This document shows positions 26,168 through 36,005 of a stretch of DNA of 64,000 nt, in pieces; the first letter of the stretch is position 1, and every line of letters begins with the position of its first letter. The DNA is taken from contig JBJHCW010000001.1 of assembly GCA_050486205.1 (NCBI GenBank), positions 62,001-126,000 on the forward strand, in the 5' to 3' direction. The notes under the pieces were generated by a model that was not told the origin of the DNA, made no database searches, and saw only the letters and a list, made by a program, of their open reading frames with translations. The translations under genes and the position numbers were made by a program. Source of the stretch: PWQG01 sp050486205. GTDB lineage: Bacteria > Pseudomonadota > Gammaproteobacteria > Pseudomonadales > Pseudohongiellaceae.

Positions 26168-26794
26168 TCAGGCTTTTTCATTTACCAGTGCATCGTCCTT
26201 TTCATTGGCCCGTATTGCTGCGGGGCGCGCCTCGGCGCGCTTCACGTACTGCTCGAACACCGGCCGTGGCTCCAGCATCTTCATCATCATGTAGAAGCCG
26301 ACGTAGCTGGCGACCACGAGATCAGCGGCTGTGAACCTGTCACCGCAGAGCCAGGGACTTGCGCCGGCCACCGCCTTCTCCAGCGTATCGACGGTGGTCT
26401 GATGGTGTCCGCAACCCACGCTGACGGCCTTCTGGTCGTCGATATCCCAGCCAAAAGCCTTCGCCGTGGTGGCCATCTCCAGCGGGCCGGCAGCAAAGAA
26501 CAACCAGCGATAGTAAATGCCTCGTTCAACACTGCCAGCTGCTGGCGCCAGACCACGCCCGGGAAAGCGATCGGCGAGATAGGCACAGATTGCCGCCACT
26601 TCGGTAACCACTGTGTCACCGTGGCGGATTGCCGGCACCTTGCCCATGGGGTTGATGGCCAGGTACTCCGGCGCCTTGATGCTGCCACCAAAGTCCATGA
26701 CCTCAGTCTGGTAGGGAATTTCCAGCTCTTCCAGCATCCATCGTACGGTACGCCCGCGTGACTGCGGGTTGGTATAGAAAGTCAGTGTCTGCAT
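26168..26794 (-). CDS. Glutathione S-transferase family protein (second copy)
   Basis: A 208-residue GST with the same layout as the first: TLTFYTNPQSRGRTVRWML, glutathione site MGKVPAIRHGDTVVTE, and a helical C domain ending in RANEKDDALVNEKA. The frame runs far upstream, but the ATG at 26794 matches the paralogue's start and has a GGAGG upstream. It is divergent from the WYL-domain regulator with a dyad-rich 124-base gap, and lies upstream of the SoxR-boxed ABC exporter, so a detoxification role is likely. Confidence 0.92.
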   Translation of the reverse strand: MQTLTFYTNPQSRGRTVRWMLEELEIPYQTEVMDFGGSIKAPEYLAINPMGKVPAIRHGDTVVTEVAAICAYLADRFPGRGLAPAAGSVERGIYYRWLFFAAGPLEMATTAKAFGWDIDDQKAVSVGCGHHQTTVDTLEKAVAGASPWLCGDRFTAADLVVASYVGFYMMMKMLEPRPVFEQYVKRAEARPAAIRANEKDDALVNEKA

Positions 26795-26837
26795 GCGCCT
26801 TCCTCCCGGTTCAGGACAGTTATTGTCGGTCGGCGAC

Positions 26838-26874
26838 AGCCTATCGCTTAAATAGGCTACATTCGGTCCTATTT
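26838..26874. promoter_or_regulatory. Overlapping dyads between GST and WYL regulator
   Basis: AGCCTAT (26838-26844) and ATAGGCT (26852-26858) form a perfect 7-bp inverted repeat. The ATAGG half also pairs with CCTATTT at 26868-26874 (AAATAGG, 11-nt gap). Three CCTAT/ATAGG half-sites in the divergent gap suggest an operator, plausibly for the adjacent WYL regulator. Confidence 0.45.
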
Positions 26875-26918
26875 TTCTGTTACAAGGATTCCATTCATCG
26901 CAAAACACCGGAGATCCC

Positions 26919-27866
26919 ATGTCAAAGCCCACCACCCGGATTCTCGCCCTGCTGGAGCTGCTGCAGGCACACGGCCGGATAACCGGCGCCGAGATGGCCC
27001 GGCGCCTGGATGTGAACCCGCGCACTGTGCGCCGTTACATCACGGTACTGGAGGAGCTGGGCATTCCGGTGACCACCGAGCAGGGTCGCCATGGTGGTTA
27101 TATGCTGGTGGCTGGCTTTCGCTTGCCGCCGATGATGCTCACAAATGAGGAAACCCTGGCGATCTCGCTCGGCCTGCAGGCAGCTCGCCATCTGGGACTG
27201 GAAGAAGTCGAGCCGGCCATCACCAGCGTGCTGGCCAAGCTTGAGCGGGTCATGCCCGAGAAGCTGCGTCACCGCCTGCGCGTCGCCGGTGACACCACCA
27301 ACCTGCTGTTGCCCCGAACCCGCAACCAGGGACATCTGCTTCCCGCTCTGGCCGATGCCATACAGTCACAGACCAGGGTGGCACTGCAGTACCATTCGCG
27401 AAAGGACGAGGTTCTGCCCCGCGAAGTGGATCCCTACGGACTGGTCTTTCACTACGGGCACTGGTATCTGGGCGGGTATTGTCACCTTCGCAAGGCACTT
27501 CGATCGTTCCGCCTGGACAGGATGCGAGACGTGGCGCTGCTGGAGATTCGCTTCCAGCGCCCCACCGACTTCAACGCTGCCGAGCACTTCCGGGAAAGCC
27601 TGGCCACGGCCTGGCCCCATCAAGCTGTCACAGTCCTGCTGCACACCGATCCGCGAAGCGCTGAAGAACTGTTGCATTGTCCCGAGGCCACGCTGGAGCC
27701 CTGCACTGATGGTGTGCTGCTGCATACCAATACGGACAGCCTGGAGTGGTGCGCCCGCTGGCTGGCCAGTCTGCCGGTGCGGCTTACGCCGCTGGAGCCA
27801 CCGGAACTGGTGGAGGTATTGCGCCAGCACGCTGAGCAACTGCTCAGCGGGTGCCAGTCTCAATAG
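26919..27866 (+). CDS. YafY-type HTH/WYL transcriptional regulator
   Basis: A 315-residue regulator. Residues about 5-60 form an HTH_11/DeoR-like winged helix (RITGAEMARRLDVNPRTVRRY). The WYL domain (about 140-210) includes VALQYHSRKDEV and GHWYLGGYCHLRKALRSFRLDRM, followed by a C-terminal WCX extension. WYL proteins sense a ligand, often nucleotide-derived, and act as repressors or activators. It is divergent from a GST and probably controls it. Its last seven bases overlap the end of the RND pump gene on the other strand. Confidence 0.92.
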   Translation: MSKPTTRILALLELLQAHGRITGAEMARRLDVNPRTVRRYITVLEELGIPVTTEQGRHGGYMLVAGFRLPPMMLTNEETLAISLGLQAARHLGLEEVEPAITSVLAKLERVMPEKLRHRLRVAGDTTNLLLPRTRNQGHLLPALADAIQSQTRVALQYHSRKDEVLPREVDPYGLVFHYGHWYLGGYCHLRKALRSFRLDRMRDVALLEIRFQRPTDFNAAEHFRESLATAWPHQAVTVLLHTDPRSAEELLHCPEATLEPCTDGVLLHTNTDSLEWCARWLASLPVRLTPLEPPELVEVLRQHAEQLLSGCQSQ

Positions 27867-30800
27867 CGGTATTTTCCCGGTATGCCGGGCGCCGCATACC
27901 ACAGCCGTGTATAAAACCCACGCACCCAGTCCAGGAACAGGTAGATCAGCGGCAGACTGGTCAGCGCTGCAATGGTGGCGAAGATCATGCCACCAATCAC
28001 CGCCCTGGCCATGGGGAAATACGGCGGCCCCATACCACCGATGGCGGCATCACCCAGGGCAAGAGGTGTGAGTCCGAAGATGGTGGTGCCCGCCGTCATC
28101 AGAATCGGCCGCACACGGTCACTGAGCGCCGCCAGCACCGCCTCTTTTTCCACCAGCCCTTCATCGCGGTACTGGTTTATGCGGGCCACCAGCACAATGC
28201 CGTTGTTGACCACCACACCTATGAGCACCAGCATGCCTATCAGTGCCATCACCGTCATGCTGGTGCCGGTAATGAAGAAGAACCAGTACACCCCCACAAT
28301 GCCATAAAGGATGGAACTGACCACGGCCAGCGGAAACATCAGTGATTCGAACAGGGCAGCCATGATCACAAATATCATCATGATCGCCAGCGCCATGTTG
28401 ATCAACATGATGCCGAGATTCATGTCGAAATTCATGGTGCTTTCGCCAAATGCCCAGTCGATGCCGGGCGGAAAGCGACCCTCGTAGTCCCGCATTACCG
28501 TTGTCACGGCCATGCGCAGTCGCTGCGATGTGATTTCCTCGCTGGCGTACTCCAGGCGGATGGCAAGACTGGTGAGCCGGTCGGTGCGGCGGATTTCCGG
28601 CAGTGTCGGTTGTATCTCGAAGTTGGCCAGGGTATCAAGACGCACCTGACGCCCATCAGGCAACGCCACGGGCAAGGCAATGAGATCGTCGTAACTGGCC
28701 TGGCGATCACCCTGGAACATGGCCACTGTGATATCCACCTCGCGGCCGTCGGCGCGGAAGGTAGGCAGTTGCTGCTGCCGCAAACCGGCACTGATGGTAC
28801 GTGCCACCGCATCAGCGGTCAGCCCGAGTTGGTTCAGGCGCTCGGCATTGATGGTGATACGGACCTCCTCGGTACCGCGCAGGATGTCGGACACCGCCTG
28901 CGACACCCCGGGAATCTGTTCCAGTGGTCCCCGCAGATCTTCGGCCACGGCCAGCATGGCAGTCATGTCGTCTCCCTGCAGGCGCACCGCAAACTCACCA
29001 CCACCACCGCCCATGCGATTGAACCCGGGCCGGGCAATGACAAACTGCGGCATGTTCTGTTCAATGTAACGCCGGATTTCCGCATCCGTGTGCCGCCGCT
29101 GTGACGTTGGTAACAGTGTCAGCGTGGTCTGGGCGGAGCTGCCGGAATAAAAAGTGAAAACACTGTCCATGTCCAGCATCTCCCGATCGTCCAGCAGGAA
29201 CTGTTCCATACGTGTGACCACCTCACGCACACGCGGCAGATCGTAATTGCCTTCGATATTGTAGAAAATGCGAATGTCGGTATCACCACCACCCATGCCC
29301 TGGTCCATGCTGACCTGTCGTACCGGAATCATCACGGACACCAGCAACAGGATCACATACACCGTTGCCAGCGCAGGTCTGTCCATCAGATAACGCAACG
29401 CTGTACGATAGGCTTGGAACAGGCGGCTCTGTGCGGGCTGCCGGATGGTGTGGCGCAGCCGGATACGACTGATCAAAAGCGGTATCATGGTGGTGGCAAT
29501 GAACAGCGAGGCAGCCAGTGACACCACAATGGTCACCGCCACATGCCCCAGGAAAATTGTCATGTCGGCCTGCTCACCAATGATGTTGGGCAGAAACACA
29601 ATAGCCGTGGTGCAGGTGCCGGCCACCACCGGTACACCAACATTCCTCACTCCGAGAAAAGCAGCCTTGCGCGGGCGACCCGGGAACTTTTCCTGTTGGG
29701 TGAAAATGCTTTCACTGACCACAACTGCGTTATCCACCAACATACCGATGACCAGCATCAATCCCATCAGCGACAGGATGTTCAGCGAAATACCCAACAG
29801 GTAAAGGGCAGCCAGGGTAATGGTCAGCGAAAACGGCACCGCCATGGACACTATCAATGTCAGGCGGATGTCCCGCAGAAAAACCAGCAGCACCAGCGTT
29901 GACAACAGAAAGCCATAGAACCCGGAGGTGGCCACATCCCGCAATGACTGGCGCACCGCTTCTGCTGAATTCTGGGACACCATCAATTGCAGGTTGGCAA
30001 AACCCGGTTCGCGGGAGATGGCGTCCAGCTCGCGGATCACACTGTCAGCCGTTGCAACCAAGTTGGCATCTGCCTCACGTGTCACATTCAGCCCTACCGC
30101 CGGCACACCATTGAGATGCCGCGCCGTGGACAGCTCGGCCGAGGCCAGCCGGATGTCGGCAACATCGGCCAGCGTGATACCAGTGGCACTGACCACAAAA
30201 CCGGCGATATCCGCCTCGGACACAAACTGGTCGTTGACGGTAACCCTCAGATTATTCTGCCCGCTTCTCAGCTCACCGGCGGCGTGCAGGGTATTGCTGG
30301 CCTGAAGCCGACTGAGCAGCTCATTGGTATTGATGCGGTAGGCCTGCATACGATCCGCGTCCAGGGTCACCTGGTAGTTGCGGCGGGCCAGTCCCTGTAT
30401 GTCCACCCGGGATACACCGGGCAGTCGCTCAAGTCGTGGTACCAGTTGCTGGTCCAGCACCTGCCAGTAATCAGCAAGATCGGCATCGGAGGCCACACGT
30501 ACCTGCATCAGCGGCTGATCACCGGTGTTGCCGGTAAATACATTGACACGCTGCACATCGGACGGCAACTCATGACGTACCAGGTCTATCTTTTCCCGGA
30601 CCTCAACACCCTTGATCTGTGCATCCACATCCCAGCCGAACATCATCTGGATGCGCGACTGGCTGGCCGTGCTGGTGGACTGCATCTGCTGGATATTGTC
30701 GATGGTAGCCAGCACGTCTTCCAGGGGCCGGGTGATATTACGCTGGATTTCCTCGGGTGTGGAACCGGGGTAGTTCACCTGCACAAACACCCCCGGAAAC

Positions 30801-30922
30801 TGCACCGAAGGCATCATCTCCATGGGCAACAGGCGTGTGGCTGCCAGTCCCAGTGTGATGGCACAGACAAACAACATGGATACGGTCACCGGGCGGCCAA
30901 GGGCAAATTGTGTCAGCCACAT
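27860..30922 (-). CDS. Efflux RND transporter permease (second of pair)
   Basis: A 1020-residue HAE1-type RND pump: 12 membrane segments and two large periplasmic loops. Family marks include LPMEMMPSVQFPGVFVQV at the N terminus, the GLMLVIGMLVDNAVVVSESI segment with the proton-relay aspartate, and the second half GMLVLIGVVVNNGIVLVARI. It should export drugs, lipids or other hydrophobic compounds by proton antiport. It is the third gene of an operon, two bases after the first pump gene. Paired non-identical pumps behind one adaptor recall MdtBC heterotrimers. No outer-membrane factor gene is present. Confidence 0.95.
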   Translation of the reverse strand: MWLTQFALGRPVTVSMLFVCAITLGLAATRLLPMEMMPSVQFPGVFVQVNYPGSTPEEIQRNITRPLEDVLATIDNIQQMQSTSTASQSRIQMMFGWDVDAQIKGVEVREKIDLVRHELPSDVQRVNVFTGNTGDQPLMQVRVASDADLADYWQVLDQQLVPRLERLPGVSRVDIQGLARRNYQVTLDADRMQAYRINTNELLSRLQASNTLHAAGELRSGQNNLRVTVNDQFVSEADIAGFVVSATGITLADVADIRLASAELSTARHLNGVPAVGLNVTREADANLVATADSVIRELDAISREPGFANLQLMVSQNSAEAVRQSLRDVATSGFYGFLLSTLVLLVFLRDIRLTLIVSMAVPFSLTITLAALYLLGISLNILSLMGLMLVIGMLVDNAVVVSESIFTQQEKFPGRPRKAAFLGVRNVGVPVVAGTCTTAIVFLPNIIGEQADMTIFLGHVAVTIVVSLAASLFIATTMIPLLISRIRLRHTIRQPAQSRLFQAYRTALRYLMDRPALATVYVILLLVSVMIPVRQVSMDQGMGGGDTDIRIFYNIEGNYDLPRVREVVTRMEQFLLDDREMLDMDSVFTFYSGSSAQTTLTLLPTSQRRHTDAEIRRYIEQNMPQFVIARPGFNRMGGGGGEFAVRLQGDDMTAMLAVAEDLRGPLEQIPGVSQAVSDILRGTEEVRITINAERLNQLGLTADAVARTISAGLRQQQLPTFRADGREVDITVAMFQGDRQASYDDLIALPVALPDGRQVRLDTLANFEIQPTLPEIRRTDRLTSLAIRLEYASEEITSQRLRMAVTTVMRDYEGRFPPGIDWAFGESTMNFDMNLGIMLINMALAIMMIFVIMAALFESLMFPLAVVSSILYGIVGVYWFFFITGTSMTVMALIGMLVLIGVVVNNGIVLVARINQYRDEGLVEKEAVLAALSDRVRPILMTAGTTIFGLTPLALGDAAIGGMGPPYFPMARAVIGGMIFATIAALTSLPLIYLFLDWVRGFYTRLWYAAPGIPGKYRY

Positions 30923-30924
30923 AC

Positions 30925-33900
30925 TCAGTTCCCCGTCACGGCATCAGCCGTGTCATCGTTCACATCACTGTCATCCGGTGCCGCCACAAAAGCCTTGCGG
31001 TCCAGCAACTGGTACATCACCGGAATCACCAGCAGGGTGAGCAGGGTCGACAACAGCAGGCCACCAATCACGGTGATGGCCAGTGGTGAGCGAATTTCGG
31101 AACCTTCACCAATGCCCATGGCCAGTGGCAACATGGCCAGTGTGGTGGTCATGGTGGTCATCAGAATGGGGCGCAGTCGTGATTTTGCCGCTTCGGTGAT
31201 GGCAACAGACCGGTCGCTGCCCTGCAGACGCAACTGATTGATACGATCCACCAGCACAATGGCATTGTTGACCACAATACCGGCCAGCATGATCAGTCCG
31301 AGGAATACAATCACACTCAGTTCGGTGCCGGTGACGGTCAAGGCCAGAATGGCCCCGATCAGCGCCAGTGGCACACTTAACAGGATGATGAAAGGATGCA
31401 GCAGGGATTCAAACTGTGAGGCCATGACCAGATAGACCAGGAAAATAGCAAGCCCCAGGGCAAACATCAGTGAACTGAAACTGCGCGCCATCTCCTCGCT
31501 CTGCCCTGCATAACGCACAGTCACACCGGGCGGTACGGGCATATCGGCCAGCAGCTGTTGCGCTTCCAATGTTGCTGCACCCAGATCGGTGCCCTGTATC
31601 TGTGCATTGATGCTGGCCACGCGTTGCTGGTCTATACGCATGATCTCGCTGGGTCCGATGGTCAGATTGACATCGGCCACCGCCGACAGCGGAACAGGGC
31701 GACCTGACCCGGGATTGATAATCAGATCATTGAGATCGGCAATATCCCGGCGTGCATCATCCTGAAGCCGCACCAACACATCAATCTGCTCATCACGCAG
31801 ACGGAAGCGCGTGGCGGTGTTGCCACGAATGGCATTGACCACCGCGCTGGAGGCCTGCTGCATGCCCACATTGAGCTGCGCAAGACTGTACTGGTCAAAA
31901 ACCACCTGCGCTTCCGGATAACCACTGCGGGTGTTGGTGCTCATGTCAACAAAGCTGTCCGACTCCGAAAGCCGCGACATGACCTCAGCCGCCAGATTGC
32001 GCAGGACATCCAGGTCAAAGCCATAGAGCTGGATACTCAACGGGGTGTCAAAGGTGAACAACTGTGGCCGCTCGGCGCTGCCGGAAACCAGCGCGGTCTG
32101 CCGATCCAGCAGGCCACGCAGCTGCTGCAGCAACTGATCCTCCTCACGCCGGCTCATGCCTTCGCGCAACAGCAGGATGAACTCGGCGCGGTTCTCACCT
32201 TCGTCTTCAGGGTTGGCGGTGAGACGATTGCCACTACCAGCGGTAGCAAACACATCCTGCACCCCGTCCAGCGCAAGAATCTGCTGTGACAGCCCCATCA
32301 TGCGTGCATCGGTGACCTCTATGGCGGAACCGGGGGCATACTCAACTTTCACGGTCAGTTGCCCCTGCGCCATATCCGGCAACACAGTCTGGGGAATACC
32401 ACCAAGCAACAGCAGACTGAGCGCCAGACAGCCAAAGGCAACCACTACCGTGATAGCCGAATGGCGCAGCACCTGTGGCAGCACTGTGCTGTAGGCTGAC
32501 GCAATGGCACTGAAGGCAATCTCGAATACTCTGCGCAAGGGGAAGAACACCAGGCGGCCCAGCAGCACCAGAGCGGCCAGCAAAGTCTTGATCACCAGCG
32601 CCAGCACAAACGGCAGCACCACAGTGAAAACCCTGGCCACAAAACCGAGCACCGACAGGGGCAGTTGCCACATGCTACGAGGACGGTGCCAGATGATAGC
32701 AAGGGGATGCGCAGCGGTCTCGCCAGTGTTACCCACCGGCAGCGGACGTGGCGCACGCGAGGCCAACATCGGAATCAGGGTCAGGGCGATAAACAGCGAC
32801 ACCAGCAGCGACCAGGTGATGGTCAGCGCCTGGTCACGGAACAACTGCCCCGCTATGCCTTCCACAAACACCAGAGGCAGGAAAACAGCAATGGTGGTCA
32901 AGGTGGATGCGGTGATGGCACCTCCCACCTCGCGCGCACCCTGCTCCGCTGCTTCTTCAAGGGCAATGCCCTCTTCGTTCTTGCGGGCGATGTTTTCCAG
33001 CACCACAATGGCATTGTCCACCAGCATGCCAATGGCCAGTGCCAGCCCGCCCAGGGACATGATGTTCATGTCGATGCCCGACATGTACATGAAATTGAAG
33101 GTGATGATCACCGATATCGGTATGGTCAGTGAGATGATGATGGTGGGCCGGATATCGCCCAGGAACAGGTAGATGACCATCATGGCCAGCAGACCACCCA
33201 GTGCACCGGCCACCACCAGTTCACTGATGGCCTGTTCGATGAACTGGGATCCGTCGCTCAGCACTGTCAGGCGCATGTTCGCCGGCAGCATCGGTTCGAT
33301 CTCGGCAATACGATCCTTAACTGCCTGTGCAACCTGTACAATATTGGCATCCCCTTCACGGTAGATGGCAATCTCCACGGCCTGTTCACCATTGTGGCGG
33401 GTGATGGCCGTGGGGTCCCGATGCCCCATCCTGACCTCGGCTATATCATGCAGGCGCACAACCCGCTGGTCACGACTGAGCACCACCGTGGCTGCGATGT
33501 CTTCCACCGAGGCGTATTCGTTGAACGTCCTCACCAGCAACTGCTGGTCACCACTGATGATCTGACCGGCACTGAGGTTGACGTTCTGTGCCCGAAGACG
33601 CTGGGCCACATCATCAATACTCAGCCCAAGTTGTGCCATGGCGGTCTGGTCCATCAGCACCTGGATTTCATCCTCCAGGCCACCGGATGCACGCGCCGCC
33701 GCCACCCCGTCCACAGTTTCCAGAAACCGCGTGATACGTTGGTCGGCCTCGCGCCGCAGGGCGGCCAGTGCCAGTTCGCCATCACGCTCGCCGTCAATAT
33801 CAACCAGATTGAAACTCAGGCGCATGATGGGATCGTTGTCCGGATTGAACCGCAACAGCGTGGGTGGTTCGATTTCCAGCGGCAGATTCACCTGCTCCAT

Positions 33901-34227
33901 CTGTTCGCGCACATCCAGGCTGGCCAGATCCATATTGGTGCCCCAGTGGAACTCCAGATATACATCGGAGCTGCCGGCGCGTGACACCGAACGCACCTGA
34001 CGCAGGCCATTGATGGTGGACAGCCGTCCTTCCAGCGGAATGGATATCAGGTTTTCGACCTCACCCGGTGCCGAGCCCGGAAACCCGGTGTGCACAGTGA
34101 GTGTGGGATAGGACAATTCAGGCAGCAGATTCATGCCCAGGCGTTCCAGCAAAATCATGCCAAACACCAGCAGGGCAAGCGTGAACATCGCGACCGTCAC
34201 GGGTCGCCGGATAGCCAGGGCAATCAT
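30925..34227 (-). CDS. Efflux RND transporter permease with central insert
   Basis: A 1100-residue HAE1-type RND pump. It has LPELSYPTLTVHTGFPGSAP near the start, LALAIGMLVDNAIVVLENIA with the relay aspartate and GLIMLAGIVVNNAIVLVDRI in the second half. It is some 60-80 residues longer than usual because of a hydrophobic insert between the two halves (about residues 515-590: WQLPLSVLGFVARVFTVVLP, LVIKTLLAALVLLGRLVFF). The insert could add one or two membrane helices. It lies four bases after the adaptor gene and two bases before the second pump gene. Confidence 0.95.
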   Translation of the reverse strand: MIALAIRRPVTVAMFTLALLVFGMILLERLGMNLLPELSYPTLTVHTGFPGSAPGEVENLISIPLEGRLSTINGLRQVRSVSRAGSSDVYLEFHWGTNMDLASLDVREQMEQVNLPLEIEPPTLLRFNPDNDPIMRLSFNLVDIDGERDGELALAALRREADQRITRFLETVDGVAAARASGGLEDEIQVLMDQTAMAQLGLSIDDVAQRLRAQNVNLSAGQIISGDQQLLVRTFNEYASVEDIAATVVLSRDQRVVRLHDIAEVRMGHRDPTAITRHNGEQAVEIAIYREGDANIVQVAQAVKDRIAEIEPMLPANMRLTVLSDGSQFIEQAISELVVAGALGGLLAMMVIYLFLGDIRPTIIISLTIPISVIITFNFMYMSGIDMNIMSLGGLALAIGMLVDNAIVVLENIARKNEEGIALEEAAEQGAREVGGAITASTLTTIAVFLPLVFVEGIAGQLFRDQALTITWSLLVSLFIALTLIPMLASRAPRPLPVGNTGETAAHPLAIIWHRPRSMWQLPLSVLGFVARVFTVVLPFVLALVIKTLLAALVLLGRLVFFPLRRVFEIAFSAIASAYSTVLPQVLRHSAITVVVAFGCLALSLLLLGGIPQTVLPDMAQGQLTVKVEYAPGSAIEVTDARMMGLSQQILALDGVQDVFATAGSGNRLTANPEDEGENRAEFILLLREGMSRREEDQLLQQLRGLLDRQTALVSGSAERPQLFTFDTPLSIQLYGFDLDVLRNLAAEVMSRLSESDSFVDMSTNTRSGYPEAQVVFDQYSLAQLNVGMQQASSAVVNAIRGNTATRFRLRDEQIDVLVRLQDDARRDIADLNDLIINPGSGRPVPLSAVADVNLTIGPSEIMRIDQQRVASINAQIQGTDLGAATLEAQQLLADMPVPPGVTVRYAGQSEEMARSFSSLMFALGLAIFLVYLVMASQFESLLHPFIILLSVPLALIGAILALTVTGTELSVIVFLGLIMLAGIVVNNAIVLVDRINQLRLQGSDRSVAITEAAKSRLRPILMTTMTTTLAMLPLAMGIGEGSEIRSPLAITVIGGLLLSTLLTLLVIPVMYQLLDRKAFVAAPDDSDVNDDTADAVTGN

Positions 34228-34231
34228 GAGT

Positions 34232-35365
34232 TCACCCTCTTACGATGTCGACCGAAGCACCGTCTTCCAGAATCTGCTGGCCCGTGGTCACCACCAGTTC
34301 GTTCTCGCGCAGACCGGACAACACTTCCACCAGACCGCCCTGGCGCACGCCGGTCTCCACGGATACACGCACGGCCACATCATCACGCACCACGAATACC
34401 CAGGACTGATTGTCGCGGCTGATCACTGCACGTTCGCTGACCAGCAATACATCCTCGTGGGTATCAAAGACAATTTCAGTGCGACCGAACATGCCGGCCA
34501 TCAGCAGCCGGTCGGGGTTGTCCATCACAGCAGTAACACGAAACGTACCGGTATCCACATCAATCTGCGGACGGACACGCTGCACCTGTCCGGACATGCG
34601 CTGGCCAGGAAATGCGTCCATCTGCAGCCACACCGGCTGACCGGGCGCAACCAGTGACAGTTCACGCTGGGGCAGGTGCAGCACCGCCTCTATGGAATCA
34701 GGGTCGGTCAGGCGGAACATCACCTGGTTGGTCTGGATCATGTTACCAACCTTGACCAGGCGTTCCGTAACAATGCCGGAAATCGGTGCAGTGACGGTGG
34801 CATAACGCAAGCGCAGTTCCGCCAGGTCCAGCTGTGCCTCCTGTGACTGCAGTTCATAACGCAGGTTGTCGACGTCAGTGGCCGATCCGAGGTTGCGCTC
34901 GAACAATGTTCGGGTACGCTGCAGGTCACCCCGAAGTCGGGCCACCGTGGCTTCACGCTGGGCCACCTCCAGTTGCAACTGCTCGATATCCAGCTGGGCC
35001 AGCACCTGCCCCTGCTCAACATAGTCGCCCTCTTCCACCCTGATGGTTTCCAGCACGCCGGTGGAGCGGGCCACAACTTCCGCCTCCAACCCGGCTTCCA
35101 GAGTGGTTACCGTGCGATAGGTGCGCTGGATATCACCCCGGGTCACCGCCATGACCTCCACCGGCAGCGCTGATGGCGCCGCAGCTGTACGAAAATCCCC
35201 GGCACCACCACGCATGGCTGAAGGGCCACGGGCATCGCAGGCACTCAGTACCAACAGCAGTGCACATCCCAGTGCCGTCAACAGCAGGTTATGGCTGCGG
35301 TTTTGTCCTTTCACTTCAACTGTCACATCAGGTTCCTGCTTCGATTGGTTAAAAACGCGAATCAT
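34232..35365 (-). CDS. Efflux RND periplasmic adaptor
   Basis: A 377-residue membrane-fusion protein linking pump and outer-membrane channel. It has a lipoprotein signal (LLLVLSAC), a lipoyl/barrel-sandwich half (VVARSTGVLETIRVEEGDYVEQGQVLAQL as motif VEEGDYVEQGQVLAQLD), a helical hairpin (about 130-170), and the beta-barrel and membrane-proximal domains. It is the first gene of the three-gene RND operon. The ATG at 35365 lacks a clear ribosome site and places 43 residues before the lipobox cysteine; a GTG at 35314 would give a more usual signal length. Confidence 0.93.
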   Translation of the reverse strand: MIRVFNQSKQEPDVTVEVKGQNRSHNLLLTALGCALLLVLSACDARGPSAMRGGAGDFRTAAAPSALPVEVMAVTRGDIQRTYRTVTTLEAGLEAEVVARSTGVLETIRVEEGDYVEQGQVLAQLDIEQLQLEVAQREATVARLRGDLQRTRTLFERNLGSATDVDNLRYELQSQEAQLDLAELRLRYATVTAPISGIVTERLVKVGNMIQTNQVMFRLTDPDSIEAVLHLPQRELSLVAPGQPVWLQMDAFPGQRMSGQVQRVRPQIDVDTGTFRVTAVMDNPDRLLMAGMFGRTEIVFDTHEDVLLVSERAVISRDNQSWVFVVRDDVAVRVSVETGVRQGGLVEVLSGLRENELVVTTGQQILEDGASVDIVRG

Positions 35366-35736
35366 AGGCAGTTTTACGTAAAAGTGCAGGCCATTGACAC
35401 GGATTCTCGCTGAAACGTATTACCTGCAAGGCGGATCACTGCCTGCTGCGGAATGTGAGACCAAAGATCGGCCCCCTGGATCACAACCACCTTTACGCTG
35501 CCTGAATGTTGGGTTTCGACGAAAGGAAAAACTTCCCGATATCAGCAAGATACAAAAAGCATTCTGAAAACCGTCCGGTCCACCCAACACCTTCGAATCA
35601 AGCCAGTTCCGATAAGTATTTGATAATGATACCTTTCCTGAAATGGCACAGGCATTGCAACCAATTGAACGTGGGTAAACAAATACCCAATGATCGCAAA
35701 CAACATCCTTTTGATTTCAACACAAAGGTGATTGCC
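35366..35736. other. 371-base divergent intergenic region
   Basis: Between the RND adaptor and the EF-hand gene I see no gene. It holds a 12-bp perfect palindrome TTTTACGTAAAA (35372-35383) seven bases before the adaptor ATG, and a Fur-like half-site GATAATGATA (35622-35631). A short in-frame extension of the EF-hand gene reaches 35506, but it lacks any signal-peptide character and the ATG at 35737 is better. Confidence 0.5.
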
Positions 35737-35973
35737 ATGAAGACCATAACTGCCTTTTTTGCCGCCCTGCTTCTGATGATTTCCAGTGCCGCACTGGCCC
35801 TGGACGCTCCTTCCTTCGACGAAGTCGACACCAACGGCGACGGTTACGTCAGCAACAGTGAACTCCAGGCTGCCGGTCTGGATATCCGCGTCGAAGACCA
35901 CGACACCAATGGTGATGGTGTACTGGATCGTCAGGAATATGAGGCTGCGATAGCGTCGATATCTGACGACTGA
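35737..35973 (+). CDS. Small exported EF-hand protein
   Basis: A 78-residue protein with a signal peptide (MKTITAFFAALLLMISSAALA, cleaved after ALA) and two EF-hand loops: DTNGDGYVSNSE and DTNGDGVLDRQE. Both have the D-x-D-x-DG pattern and a glutamate at position 12, so both should bind calcium in the periplasm or outside. Partner unknown. The ATG at 35737 follows AAAGGTG. A rho-independent terminator lies 33 bases after the stop. Confidence 0.85.
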   Translation: MKTITAFFAALLLMISSAALALDAPSFDEVDTNGDGYVSNSELQAAGLDIRVEDHDTNGDGVLDRQEYEAAIASISDD

Positions 35974-36005
35974 ACCAGGCGTATGGACCCACGGTCCGCG
36001 CCCGC

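Noticed and set aside
26081..26761. Plus-strand ORF starting in the SoxR-type promoter, after an AGGAGG
   Set aside because: The ATG with a good SD is tempting, but the frame is antisense to the GST over nearly all its length and codes for no recognisable protein.
29987..31237. Plus-strand ORF of 416 codons within the RND operon
   Set aside because: It is antisense to two RND pumps, with no domain signature.
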